Source: Mikania micrantha (Eukaryota > Streptophyta > Magnoliopsida > Asterales > Asteraceae). Taken from it: a stretch of 64,000 nt of DNA. The DNA is taken from contig CM018690.1 in assembly GCA_009363875.1 (NCBI GenBank), forward strand, positions 6,002,788 to 6,066,787. The letters run 5' to 3'. The notes under the pieces are model-generated. The model saw only the letters and a program-made list of their open reading frames with translations. It was not told where the DNA came from and did not search any database. The translations under genes and the position numbers were made by a program. This document shows positions 22,850 through 35,543 of the stretch, one piece after another (within the stretch, counting starts at the first letter, position 1; each line of letters opens with the position of its first letter).

Positions 22850-24580
22850 AGCAAAGATTACAAGTTCAATGTCTAATTGATTTGTATATCGATAATGATA
22901 ATAAAAAGATCGTAATTGCAACGATTAGAAAGTATTCAAGGAATCGTAAACGTGAGTGAAAATCGTGCTAAAAACGGAGTTCATATTCTCCGGAATCGTA
23001 AAAACAAAAAAAAATTGGAAACTATCTTACTCCGGAATCCTTCGCGGTACGCCAAGAACAGTTTAGGTACTCTTGACAGTACGCGATGAGCACAAAATAT
23101 CTAAAATTTTCAGATTCTCTGGATATCTTCACGATACGCCAAGCCCCTTTCGGGCCTTCTTGGCGCCACGAGACAATAGTTCGGCAGAAATAAATCTACT
23201 AGAACCATCATATTTGCATGTAGAGAATTTTATTTCTTCTTCGAACATACACTTCACCAAAACGATCAGATCGATTTTCTACCCTCAAAACATTGCTTTT
23301 GATCCAAGGAAACACCATAATCAAGCTGGAAAACCATCCTACAACATCATATCATTGTTTTGCAAGAGAAAATCCGTCCGAACGGGTAACGATTCGCTTT
23401 CTCCTACTAGTTTGATAATGTATGAATTAAATCTGATAATTGAACGTAATGCAATGGTTATTGTGGTTGAATATCGCCTAGATGATGGCTAGGAATAAAT
23501 AGAAACAAAAAAATCTGAATTTTAACTGTGAAATCCTTGTTTTGATCCATTATGTTGTCCGGTTATCATGAAGCCATTCTATAGATCATAATGGTTTTAA
23601 CCTATGTAATCATAACAATGATTATGTTTAACTTGATCATTCCTTGAAATGCTAGATTAAATCTAAGTGTTTCAAGCCAATGACAAGAATTCGAACAATC
23701 GTTGGAATAACAATCTGATGTTCATGTTAACAGTTAGATTAGTATATTGAATATGGTTATTAAACCTATTTCAATATGATAATTTCTATATTTCATGATA
23801 CCCAAGAAATCAATAACAAGGATTGACTATTCCTAGACCAGAAATCAATCGAAAACTGTTTCGATCCAAGAATATTCTGATTAGTCCAATGAGTCATAGA
23901 CTCCTTAATAGGAACCTAAATCATTATAGATTTCTAGTTTATCACACTTTGTGTGATATTCAGTTAAGGAAGCTAATTAAGGATTTAAGATCAGTTTGAT
24001 GACTCGAGTAGCAATTTTCTTGACATTGAATGTTTTGGAAGTTCTAATAAGCAAATTAAAACCTAAATAACTTATCAAACTGTGAATTAATGCAAAACTG
24101 AATTACAAGAACCCTAACACAATTCTATGCGCTAACTATTGAATTCAACACTTCATGTGAGTTTCATGCAACCTTTTTTCTTTTTAATGTTTTACAAACA
24201 TCAGGGAATTATTATGAAATTTTTCTTAAACATATGATATGATTCACTATTATCTGTGTGATTTCATGTGTATCTTTCTATCACAATATCAAAAAGTACT
24301 CATATATTAAACCGTATCTAGTGAACCCTTGTGGGGCCTAACAGGGAACAATGATAGTACTATCAGCTGACAACCCATTTGTTGGGAAGATTGCATCTTC
24401 CTTGGCGTGAATGTTTGTTACATGTTTCCAATTTCAGCTTAATGTATGTGATAAACATTAAGAATGAGACACACAGATATTTACTGACGGGTAATATCTT
24501 GTCAGATCATTCAGTCCGAAAGGAACTAGATATGGGTCCCATGGTTATCTTTATCAATGTGTATCAATAATTGTATTATC
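22850..24580 (+). repeat. Diverged gypsy LTR fragment related to 59082-61262
   Basis: Shared stretches with the solo LTR at 59082-61262 include 'gtgaaaatcgtgc.aaaacggagttc' (about 22955), 'cgcggtacgcc' (23043), 'gcctagatgatggctaggaat' (23475), 'aatccttgttttga' (about 23530), and 'ttgaaatgctaga' with the 'gattagta.attga.tatggttattaaacctattt' block (about 23645-23790). No intact ends were found. The 139-residue open frame at 23073-23492 overlaps this LTR homology and I do not regard it as a gene. Confidence 0.6.
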
Positions 24581-24592
24581 ATATTGTATTGG

Positions 24593-26810
24593 TGTAAGCC
24601 CCAAACCCACCAACACATGCCACGTGTGTTTAAACGACAAATGAAAATAGGTCCCAGATTTTTCAAACCGACAAATGTAATTAACACCCTAAACACTCCA
24701 TTTACATACGACTTTACAAAATAATTGATGTTAATTAAACATTCAATAACAAAATTACATTTGAGTTATCACCAAAAACCTTTGTTTAACACCAACAAAG
24801 TAAAACCACAAAAAGTGTTTGATCCGAATCCCTGCGAGGCAAACCGATCACGACCCCGTTCACCCCTTCCGTTCACCTGAAACACCATAATTAAGTCACC
24901 ATTAGTTCATTAGAACTAAGTAAGATCACCATGCCCGACCACACGAGCTTACATGACCCAAAAAGTCAATTTTGGTCAAATTTTACTCGGGGCGTATGGT
25001 TTAGGCGTATCTGGGGCGTATCACAGACAAAATCCGAAGATGGAGCTGAAGGAGGCGTATGATACGCCCCCCCCAGGCGTATCATACGCCGGGCACCACC
25101 TGCACGGCTATTTTTGCTGTTTTAAGCCATCTTAACCCCTTTCGCTCAAATACGACCGTTCCAATACCCCCATAAACATTATATAACACCATATAATCAT
25201 ATTAAACACCTTAATTCACCAAATTATAACCATCATAGTCATAATATCAAACGATTTACTAACGGGTCGTTTGCACCCAAAACTCCATTGAAATCTTATT
25301 CCACAAGATTTCTCAAGTTAAGTAAACCACACCACTTGTGTTTTACTAACTTGATTACACCCAACAAAGAACATTCACACACCATGTGAATAATTCAATG
25401 TTATGATCACACCACTTGTGATTCAAAACACCAATTTTAGTTGAATTCAATTACAATTCACACACCTTGTGAATTAAGTTAAATCATTCAACACACATAC
25501 AAATTAACACCAAGTAAATCATGAACTAGCATTAAAACACCATACCAACAAAAAATCAAGCAACATATATCACCTATTGCTTATCATTGTCTATCAACAA
25601 GCACCAAAATCATCAATTCACCATAAAGTCAATCTTCCACAACATATTCATTATTGCATAACACCATTACACATAACAAATAGAAGATTGGGTGACTTAC
25701 CTTGCTTCAATGTGTTATCCTCTATAACCAATTCCTTCTCGGGTCTTTTAGTTCCACTACCACTTTCGCTATTGCCTCCTATATCATACTTATGTGTTTC
25801 AATACAAGTGTTGACCATAATTAGTCAAATTACACCACTTTGACACCCCTTTCATCAACTATATTTAGATGACATACAATGACCCATTAATCATAAAATT
25901 ACACCTTTTATGATTATAACAACTAATTAACCACACCCATCCCTTTAAACACTTTTTTTAGATAAAAATCAAGTTGTTGACTTTTCATCAAACAACTTGT
26001 GTGCAGGGATTTCACCCACACATTTCAATTTGTTTCTAAACTCCAACAATCTCCCATGTTGATTTATAATCAATCAATTTCAACAATCACCATGGTAACA
26101 CAATTTCATATGTTGTATGTCACAAAGCTATCATCTAATCACCCATTTAAACCTTAGTTCATCATCACCATGAACAACCCCATTTCCCCCATTTTCATAA
26201 CATGTAAATCATGAAAGAAAACAATTAAAAGTTGTTCCTACATGATTATCAACATCATTAACAACATTTAACACTCTCAAAACACCAAATTTGAGAGTTT
26301 TACCCATCAAACTCACACCCCCCATGGTGACCCACGAAAATCCCATCAAAACCCCCAAAATTTCATACCTAGATGTAGCTTGATGCAAGAAGAACTCCAA
26401 TTTATGGTTGCATTAGAGTTTAGACCAAAACCCAAGCACCAATTTGATCAAACTTTGAAGTTTCTTGAGTTTTCTCCTCCTCCCTTCCCTTGGTTCACGT
26501 TTCCAGCCAAAACACACACACATGAATGTGAAATGTTGACCAAGTCAACATTAAACCCCTCTTTTAAATCAAGTTTCACCTATTGTCAATTCTAGCCCCT
26601 CAATTACTAGTTAAATCAAACTAGTTATAACTAACTAAGTTAAGTTAGTAAACACTCACCATATAATTGTAGCTAACAATTATTATTAGAACACCCACCA
26701 AATAATATTTAATATAATTAAATCTTATAAAACACCCTTATATTAAAATAAACACAATTCATACACCAATTATGTTTATTTATAATATTTCCCCAAAATG
26801 GGTTGTTACA
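24593..26810 (-). repeat. Element C left LTR (3' LTR in sense orientation)
   Basis: It begins TGTAAGCCCC and ends GGTTGTTACA on the plus strand. It contains a hairpin cluster of GGCGTAT/ATACGCC words (25009-25091) and several CACACCACTTGTG-centred palindromes (25315-25460). Apparent ORFs inside (for example 24953-25135 and 25577-25843) are repeated identically or nearly so in the other LTR and are not considered genes. Confidence 0.95.
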
Positions 26811-26850
26811 AATTCTACCCTCCTTACAAAGGTTTCGTCCCCGAAACCTA
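26811..26850 (-). promoter_or_regulatory. Element C polypurine tract and pre-PPT hairpin
   Basis: On the minus strand: AGGTTTCGGGGACGAAACCT (a palindromic stem, 26830-26849), then 'ttgtaaggagggtagaatt', directly abutting the LTR. Confidence 0.8.
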
Positions 26851-26879
26851 ATTACACCTCAAAAAGGAAAGGATAAAAT

Positions 26880-27310
26880 TTCCGCATTTCATCCTCGGAC
26901 TCCCACGTAGCATCCGAACCCCGCCTGTTCTTCTATTGCACCATTACTTGGTTAATCGTCTTATTCCGAAGTTGCTTGACTTTTCTATCCAAGATAGCCA
27001 CTGATTTCTCAATATAATTGAGCTTATCATCAATCACCAAATCCTCCAATCTCACATAAACCGATTCGTCCGCCAAGCACTTTCGCAGATAAGACACGTG
27101 GAACGTATTGTGAATTCCACTCAACTCCTCTGGTAGCTCTAAGCGATAGGCAGCCTCGCCAATCCGAGCTATAATCTTAAATTGCCCAATAAACCGTGGA
27201 CTAAATTTCCCCCGCTTCCGAAAACAAATAAATCCCTTCTAAGGAGAGACCTTTAGTAACACAAAGTCTCCCACTTGGAATTCGATCGGTCTCCCGTACA
27301 CATCCCATTT
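26880..27310 (-). pseudogene. Element C integrase C-terminal and chromodomain-like remnant
   Basis: Minus-strand frames read 'FQVGDFVLLKVSP' (near 27270), then 'LPEELSGIHNTFHVSYLRKC' and 'IEKSVAILDRKVKQLRN' (27124-26933), and a tail equivalent to 'RRGSDATWESEDEM' (near 26910). These match the last third of Tekay-like integrases, as in elements A and B. Stops interrupt it, and the catalytic core is absent. It marks the orientation of element C and the Ty3/gypsy lineage it came from. Confidence 0.85.
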
Positions 27311-30300
27311 CTAAGGTCTTAAACCGCCTTCAAATGAATTTGGATTACATCAATCCATTCATTTATCATTTTAACCACCTACTTAACTACATGTTCTTGT
27401 TATCCACCCTCTTCCCAACTCCTGGATTATACTATCTACTCCATATAGTATTTCTTACAGAATCATTCCACACCTGGAATGATAACCGTTCTTAAACAAG
27501 AACTCCTCCAAGTGTAGACAGTCATCGCAACTACCCCCAATCTCCACTATGCACACCCATAACATATCCTCACAGGCCTGAATGGTTCTTTATCTTTGAC
27601 CATTAGTGTGAAGATGATACGTCATGCACAACAACAGTTTCGTGTCCATTCTTAACAGAATAGAATTCCTGGGTAACCACGAAATGAACGCTTTTAGTCA
27701 ACTTGCCCACGATGAACAAATAATACCAAATAACACCATTAAGCATTGATAAGGTTCACACCACATGTGAATTCTCATCAAGTCACCCTTCTAATTTAAT
27801 CGTCTAAACATGCTAATAACACCTTTCTTTCACCAAAATCCTCACCTTAAGGAATCACACTACTTGTGATTACCCACATAAATCCACCCACAATAAGTTA
27901 ACATCTTAACCATCAACTCTAGATATGGTTATTCTTTCATTTGCACCTAAACTCCTCTTACTTATAATTACCACAAACACATCTGCTACTTAGATATCAC
28001 ACGCCCTTGTAATTTATCTAATAGCACACGAATGCTATAGAGGTTCACACCGCTTGTGAATTATCTACATCAATTCACACTCGACAATAACCATAATTTA
28101 TGTTTGAATCATGTTTACAAACTAACAGATTCATTTCTCCCAACCATGAACTCCTAAATAATGTCCATAATCTTATGGATCATCCCCAAGCATTTTCATC
28201 TTTTAAAAGATAAACTCAACCACCTGTAACGTCAACACACGTATACAGGTCATTTCTACCTCTTTCTGTTCAAATATTACAACACCTACACATCTATATA
28301 TAATCATAGATGTTCACACCCATCTATAAACATATATTATTTACCACATATTTCAAACAGGCACGCCAGTTAACATAATCAAATGTTAATAGTCACCACT
28401 TCCTATTTAAGACACTCTTGTCAAAACCTTTAACATTTCATAGCGACACTATGTGTCAAAACACTAGACATCATGTCTAAAACATTTAACTTTTGTAAAT
28501 GACAACTTGTCATTACCAAGTTTTATTCTCCCCATGGCATTCATGCCAAATTGTCTACAATTCTTTCCTCACCATCCCCCGTCCTTTGCCCAAGTCTATA
28601 CACCGTCACTTTCTTGTTGCATCGAAGAAACTTATATATAGGGTATACGTAAGGCATACTCCCAGCCGCCAACCCAACACCTCTTCAGTACAGCATGATC
28701 GTGACGTTGTTAGTTTCTTGGTTTTAGAGAAATATATTCCTCCTAACCATACAATTTGTCCAAAGTTTTCACTCACATGAAACGTATTCATTAACTTAGG
28801 ACTAAACTCCACCCCATGTACTTCACACCCATAGTACACGCATATAAGAAATTATGACACATCATACAATACATACTTGTAGAGTGTACACTTTCTTAAC
28901 AATTTAATTAAGGATAATCAACATATCCTATTACGCCTATCTTTCATTATTTACACCAAACAACATGTGACTCGTATTTTCAACAAGTCATCACACACAT
29001 GTGATTCAATTTACGACCACCAAATTCGCACGACATGCGGTTTTTAACACCACACCAAACACAAACACGCCTTTCTGGCTCAATATAACATACACAAGTG
29101 TGGTCATACATTCTCCTATTGTCAATCAATATACTAATTTCACCTAGTATTAACTTGATTAACTACACATTTTAACACCACATTCATATAAAAATGTCTA
29201 CACCACTTGTAGATCATCTAAATCAGAATTTAATTTTACAAGGTTTATACAACAAACCATTGCCAACATATAAAAACCACCCAAATTTTATAGTTTCACC
29301 CAAAATTAGCTCCCACCCGCATGTGAATTACCCTTTATGCCACATGAATGTGAGATTATACGCCAAACCCAATGCCATTCCAAATGGTCTTACATGCCAC
29401 ACTCAAATTCACATAATAATGCATATTCCACATGCGTAATAACAACTACCTTTTTTTTTAACACCATTTACTCCATATCATTACTACCAAGACTCACAAA
29501 TTTATGGTCTTACACATTAATTTCAATGCCCCTCACCAGTGATCTTAAATAATATTCCACACGAATGTGGTTTTCCCCAATGCCACACAACTGTGGACTT
29601 ACATGTAATTCCACACATCTGTGGATTCACCCCAATTCTAGTGTCAGTTATCAATCAACATACAATGACACTAATTCTAGTTACGCATACAACACATAAC
29701 AATAAACTACCACGACACATGAAAATCATATTCATAGCTCTTTAAAACACCAATAAAGTGTTAGAACATAAAATCACCAAGTAAAAGTCAAATTTCACCC
29801 AATTTCTTTGAGACCTCCTTTTTTTTTTCTCCAAATATTCTCAAGGTAGGTAATCACACCACTTGTGATTTACCTAAACACCATAAAATTCACCATGGGA
29901 AGTTCACACCACTTGTGAATCAACCCATCTCCAAATTCACACCCGTTGTGAATTGTTTGACTAATCTGAGTCAAATTTCAAATAAGAAGTTCACACCACT
30001 TGTGAATCATTCTTATTTCTCCGCACCAATGGAAAACATACAAATTTACAATAACTAAGAAAAATGTAAAACCTATTGCACGTTATTGACAAACAACAAA
30101 TACACAAACACCAATTTTGAATTGTTTGACCATTTTCAGTCAAACTTCTAATAAGAAGTTCACACCCCTTGTGAATCAATCTTATTTCACCACACCACTT
30201 GTAAACTGACTCCATAACAATAACTAAGTAAATATAACACTTATTGCATGTTATTGTCATACACCCAAAATGCAAACACCCATTCACTGATTTCAACATC

Positions 30301-30426
30301 TAATGTATATTCCACATACATTACTTACACATACACACCTATATGCATAAAACCAAATAATCATATCAAGTATAATAGGTGGGTGACTGACATGACAATC
30401 CCACACCACATAACCATGGACTTATA
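27311..30426 (-). repeat. Element C non-coding interior rich in short palindromes
   Basis: No protein domain is recognisable. The sequence is studded with imperfect palindromes of about 13-38 bp. Checked examples: TTCACAccacaTGTGAA (27755-27771), ATAGCA-cacgaa-TGCTAT (28021-28038), GACACtatGTGTC (28445-28457), TAGACA...TGTCTA (28465-28479), ATGACA...TGTCAT (28499-28513), TGGCAttcaTGCCA (28534-28547), CCACAcgaaTGTGG (29557-29570), and longer stems at 29848-29875 and 29980-30016. A segment near 29952-30030 is duplicated near 30120-30200. Confidence 0.75.
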
Positions 30427-30808
30427 AATTTTCACCCGAAAGTGAACTCTCACCAATGCCACACACCTGTGGACTTACATAAATTTTCACACGAAGGTGA
30501 ATTCTCCCAATGCCACACACCTGTGGACTTACAAGAATTTTCACTCGAAAGTGAAGTCTCCCAATGCCACACACCCGTGGACTTACAAGAATTTTCACTC
30601 GAAAGTGAAGTCTCCCAATGCCACACACCCGTGGACTTACAAGAATTTTCACCCGAAGGTGAATTTTCACCAATGCCACACACCTGTGGACTTACATAAA
30701 TTTTCACCCGAAGGTGAAGTCTCCCAATGCCACACACACGTGGACTTACAAGAATTTTCACCCGAAGGTGAACTCCTCCCAATGCCACACACCTGTGGAC
30801 TTACATGA
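30427..30808 (-). repeat. 54-bp tandem repeat array (7 copies) with paired hairpins
   Basis: Seven units of 54-55 bp, each containing a TTCACC-cgaa-GGTGAA type stem and a CCACA-cacc-TGTGG type stem. On the sense (minus) strand the first stem reads TTCACC-TTCG-GGTGAA, a UUCG tetraloop closed by C-G. Because 54 is a multiple of three, long frames open on both strands (30422-30808); these are by-products of the repeat. Confidence 0.9.
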
Positions 30809-31371
30809 ATATTTCACACAACTTATCTCATACCACATATCTCAACTAATCAATTTCAGAGACCATTATAAGTATCTACAACATACTTATACATTCTCTA
30901 GTTAATTAGTAAACAAGTTACTACTCCCTTACCTCCTATTCCATAACCAGATTTGAGTTGACTCTGTTAAAGTCATGTTCATGTAATGAGGGTAATATTA
31001 TACTGGCCAGGCATAATAATACAATCATCCCATGCTCATTTCCATAACTTCATCAACCCACATCATGATCAAGAATGTTATTAACACAAAATAATTACAA
31101 CAAAACACCAATGTTAAAAATATTAAGGTAATCATATCACCTAATGTTACCTTAACTCCATCTCACCATATTATATCTAAAAATTTTGGTTTAGCAACAA
31201 ATTCACACCAATCACCATTAAACATAACAACTAAGGTAAACAAACCACAAACTTGTTACCTTAATCCCCCGGCTTCGTGATCGGATCTCGGATCAAACAA
31301 TACTCCCCATATCAAAAGCACAACGATTTGAGTTCAAGTGTTCGCGACACCCTTGAATCCCTCAAATCAAT

Positions 31372-31385
31372 GGCTCTGATGCCAA
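31372..31385 (-). promoter_or_regulatory. Element C primer-binding site (initiator tRNA-Met type)
   Basis: The minus strand reads TTGGCATCAGAGCC two bases after the LTR end, close to the TGGTATCAGAGCC site complementary to plant initiator tRNA-Met. One transition separates it from that consensus. Confidence 0.85.
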
Positions 31386-31387
31386 CT

Positions 31388-33605
31388 TGTAAGCCCCAAA
31401 CCCACCAACACATGCCACGTGTGTTTAAACGACAAATGAAAATAGGTCCCAGATTTTTCAAACCGACAAATGTAATTAACACCCTAAACACTCCATTTAC
31501 ATACGACTTTACAAAATAATTGATGTTAATTAAACATTCAATAACAAAATTACATTTGAGTTATCACCAAAAACCTTTGTTTAACACCAACAAAGTAAAA
31601 CCACAAAAAGTGTTTGATCCGAATCCCTGCGAGGCAAACCGATCACGACCCCGTTCACCCCTTCCGTTCACCTGAAACACCATAATTAAGTCACCATTAG
31701 TTCATTAGAACTAAGTAAGATCACCATGCCCGACCACACGAGCTTACATGACCCAAAAAGTCAATTTTGGTCAAATTTTACTCGGGGCGTATGGTTTAGG
31801 CGTATCTGGGGCGTATCACAGACAAAATCCGAAGATGGAGCTGAAGGAGGCGTATGATACGCCCCCCCCAGGCGTATCATACGCCGGGCACCACCTGCAC
31901 GGCTATTTTTGCTGTTTTAAGCCATCTTAACCCCTTTCGCTCAAATACGACCGTTCCAATACCCCCATAAACATTATATAACACCATATAATCATATTAA
32001 ACACCTTAATTCACCAAATTATAACCATCATAGTCATAATATCAAACGATTTACTAACGGGTCGTTTGCACCCAAAACTCCATTGAAATCTTATTCCACA
32101 AGATTTCTCAAGTTAAGTAAACCACACCACTTGTGTTTTACTAACTTGATTACACCCAACAAAGAACATTCACACACCATGTGAATAATTCAATGTTATG
32201 ATCACACCACTTGTGATTCAAAACACCAATTTTAGTTGAATTCAATTACAATTCACACACCTTGTGAATTAAGTTAAATCATTCAACACACATACAAATT
32301 AACACCAAGTAAATCATGAACTAGCATTAAAACACCATACCAACAAAAAATCAAGCAACATATATCACCTATTGCTTATCATTGTCTATCAACAAGCACC
32401 AAAATCATCAATTCACCATAAAGTCAATCTTCCACAACATATTCATTATTGCATAACACCATTACACATAACAAATAGAAGATTGGGTGACTTACCTTGC
32501 TTCAATGCGTTATCCTCTATAACCAGTTCCTTCTCGGGTCTTTTAGTTCCACTACCACTTTCGCTATTGCCTCCTATATCATACTTATGTGTTTCAATAC
32601 AAGTGTTGACCATAATTAGTCAAATTACACCACTTTGACACCCCTTTCATCAACTATATTTAGATGACATACAATGACCCATTAATCATAAAATTACACC
32701 TTTTATGATTATAACAACTAATTAACCACACCCATCCCTTTAAACACTTTTTTTAGATAAAAATCAAGTTGTTGACTTTTCATCAAACAACTTGTGTGCA
32801 GGGATTTCACCCACACATTTCAATTTGTTTCTAAACTCCAACAATCTCCCATGTTGATTTATAATCAATCAATTTCAACAATCACCATGGTAACACAATT
32901 TCATATGTTGTATGTCACAAAGCTATCATCTAATCACCCATTTAAACCTTAGTTCATCATCACCATGAACAACCCCATTTCCCCCATTTTCATAACATGT
33001 AAATCATGAAAGAAAACAATTAAAAGTTGTTCCTACATGATTATCAACATCATTAACAACATTTAACACTCTCAAAACACCAAATTTGAGAGTTTTACCC
33101 ATCAAACTCACACCCCCCATGGTGACCCACGAAAATCCCATCAAAACCCCCAAAATTTCATACCTAGATGTAGCTTGATGCAAGAAGAACTCCAATTTAT
33201 GGTTGCATTAGAGTTTAGACCAAAACCCAAGCACCAATTTGATCAAACTTTGAAGTTTCTTGAGTTTTCTCCTCCTCCCTTCCCTTGGTTCACGTTTCCA
33301 GCCAAAACACACACACATGAATGTGAAATGTTGACCAAGTCAACATTAAACCCCTCTTTTAAATCAAGTTTCACCTATTGTCAATTCTAGCCCCTCAATT
33401 ACTAGTTAAATCAAACTAGTTATAACTAACTAAGTTAAGTTAGTAAACACTCACCATATAATTGTAGCTAACAATTATTATTAGAACACCCACCAAATAA
33501 TATTTAATATAATTAAATCTTATAAAACACCCTTATATTAAAATAAACACAATTCATACACCAATTATGTTTATTTATAATATTTCCCCAAAATGGGTTG
33601 TTACA
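31388..33605 (-). repeat. Element C right LTR (5' LTR in sense orientation)
   Basis: 2218 bp, same length as the left LTR and differing at two visible positions (32508 and 32526). In sense orientation it would carry the promoter. No coding sequence. Confidence 0.95.
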
Positions 33606-33610
33606 ATTGG

Positions 33611-34013
33611 ATCATTCATTACGAACTCACCAGCTTTTTATTAATAGAGTAACAATTTGAATCGTAGTTTGGGGATCTAGAACTTGTAGTTTAAATATTA
33701 TAGTCTTAGTTTGATGTTTATGATTTTCAACTGATATTTTATAATTGTAATCTATGGACTTCTATTTGAATGGCATTGAAAGAGTTTTGAATCATGAGTT
33801 GTCTTCTGATTTAGAATTTTGAAATGAGTTCCCACAAAAAGTGTGTAAATAACATATTTGCTTTTAGAATTGTCATGCAACTTGTATGCTTGACTAAGAG
33901 GGTTTTGAATGACCGATATTGAAGTTACATTGATGTAAGAATAATTACTAACACACCAAATCATGATACATTAGTAACCTTTGATTTGACTAACAACTTT
34001 GGCTAAAGAATAA
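33611..34013. other. Spacer between element C and the hAT pair, no gene recognised
   Basis: AT-rich; only shadow frames. Confidence 0.55.
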
Positions 34014-34021
34014 CCTACTTG

Positions 34022-35543
34022 TAGGGCCGGCTCAAGCTTTTTGGTGGCCTAAAGTGAATCACAAAAATGGGGCCCTTTTCCTAGATAATATAAACCATTA
34101 TCCTTTATTCGAGCTTGAGACCAACAATAATTTAGATTTTATTTTCTTTTCTAAAGAACTCAATTTGTATTTACGATTTCTAATTGACATTTTTACTTGA
34201 TCTAGAGGTAGACTAAGTTTCTAAGGTTAACAAACTACCAGAACAAAGCAGTCAGCTAGTATGAACCAAATTAACAAATCAGAGCAGTTAGCTAGAAATT
34301 AACCAAGTAATCAGAGCAGTTAGCTACCAATTAACCAAATTAACAAATTAGAGCAGTCAACTAGTATGAACCAAACTAACAAAAACCAAAATTAAATTAA
34401 CAAATATGATTTGCTAGCAAAAAGTCAAAAACCAAACTAACAAGCACTCAACCAGTAATAATGGTATTTCATTCTTATTGTACCAAACTAACAAGCACTC
34501 AACTATTGAGTATGATATATGAAATATTGAAATGAAGTACCTGAATTCATTAGATAAAAGATATTGAAATGCAACAATAGCATTAATCCCTGTAGCGAAT
34601 CTGAGATGAAATCTTAGAATCTTGTATTCTGTGATCAAGTAAAGCACATGTCAAGAGGTGGATATAACATATAAGACCAAGGATGCAGTCAAACCATAAA
34701 TTTGAATTCTTTACCATGGCTCCTCTTATACTTTCTGGGCAACCCTGTTGACTTAGAGTATTCAACCCCCCATTCGCCTAGTCATCAGATTCCTCCGCTC
34801 AGGGGCGGAGGATAAGAAGGGCCCGAGGTGCCCCGGCCCCTGTTTTTTTCGCTCAGAAGTGTCGATACAATAGTATTTCGTCCGAAAATCCTTCAGTTCC
34901 CTTCATTTTCTTCCTAAAAATCCTTCGGTCACCTCCGTTTTCATCCTAAAAATCTTTCGACCCTCCTTTTACTTCCTAAAAATCCTTCGGCCCTCTCTGA
35001 ACTTTTTTGCAAGCTCCGCCACTGCCTCCGCTGCCAACTTCTCTTTTGGTTTATTGTCATTTGGTATGGAGGAATCAACCTTTGAGAATCTGAGACAAAA
35101 TCTGAGGAATGAGGACTAAGATGAATCATTCCAGTAGGCGATAGATGAAATATGAGGACAAAGATGATTGGACGAATCCAATTTCTAATTGGGTGATTTC
35201 AGAAATTCATTAGGAGCCTTCGTCCCTTCCGATTTCCAAAGTAGATGCCAACCCAGCAACCCTTCGTCTCTTGCACCTGTTGACCTAGACGTCGCCTCGT
35301 CTTCATAGTAGCCTTTGAATCTTCGATTGACGATTTGCGTACAACCGTCAACTGGATTCAATTGTTTACCCTAGCCTTCAAATTAAATCTGATGCTTGCT
35401 GGACTGCTCACTGCCGGAAGAGTGAAAGATATTTGGTCTTGGCTTAATGGGCTGAGGTATGAAAAAAAAAAGAAAAATGGGGCCCCAATTAAGATGGTGG
35501 CCCAAAGCTAGGGCTTAAAAAAAACTATAGTGGACCGGCCCTG
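34022..35543. mobile_element. hAT-type non-autonomous element carrying a nested hAT
   Basis: Ends TAGGGCCGG and, inverted, CAGGGCCGG. Flanks are CCTACTTG (34014-34021) and TCTACTTG (35544-35551), 7 of 8 identical. Total 1522 bp, including the 225-bp hAT at 34800-35024. No transposase-like frame is visible. 'gtagctaccaattaaccaa'-type direct repeats occur at 34240-34390. Confidence 0.78.
34800..35024. mobile_element. 225-bp hAT MITE, perfect TSD CCTCCGCT
   Basis: Ends CAGGGGCGGAG and, inverted, CAGTGGCGGAG, with CCTCCGCT at 34792-34799 and 35025-35032. The internal 'gcccctgtttttttcgctcagaag' and repeated 'cctaaaaatccttcgg' words resemble the left part of the hAT at 19595-20949, so both belong to one family. 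Confidence 0.92.

Larger units (their letters stand above)
24593..33605 (-). mobile_element. Young non-autonomous LTR retrotransposon C (LARD-like), TSD ATTGG
   Basis: Two 2218-bp direct repeats (offset 6795) bracket 4577 bp of mostly non-coding sequence. The element runs TG...CA and is flanked by ATTGG at 24588-24592 and 33606-33610. The sense strand is minus: the polypurine tract lies beside the left repeat, the primer-binding site beside the right repeat, and the only coding remnant (integrase tail) reads on the minus strand. The two LTRs differ at two positions that I could find (25713/32508 and 25731/32526), which implies a very recent insertion. It lacks gag, protease, RT and a complete integrase, so its mobility must have been supplied by another Ty3/gypsy element. 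Confidence 0.93.

Noticed and set aside
23073..23492. 139-residue ORF
   Set aside because: Lies within sequence homologous to the LTR at 59082-61262; no domain and no start context.
24953..26595. Small ORFs repeated identically at +6795
   Set aside because: They are inside the two LTRs of element C; repetition reflects LTR duplication, not a gene family.
27311..30426. CRISPR-like array suggested by regularly spaced short palindromes
   Set aside because: Plant nuclear context inside an LTR element; arms vary, spacing is irregular, no cas genes.
30422..30808. Long overlapping ORFs on both strands of 30422-30808 (85-112 residues)
   Set aside because: They exist because the 54-bp repeat unit is a multiple of three without stops; there is no start context, domain or codon bias.
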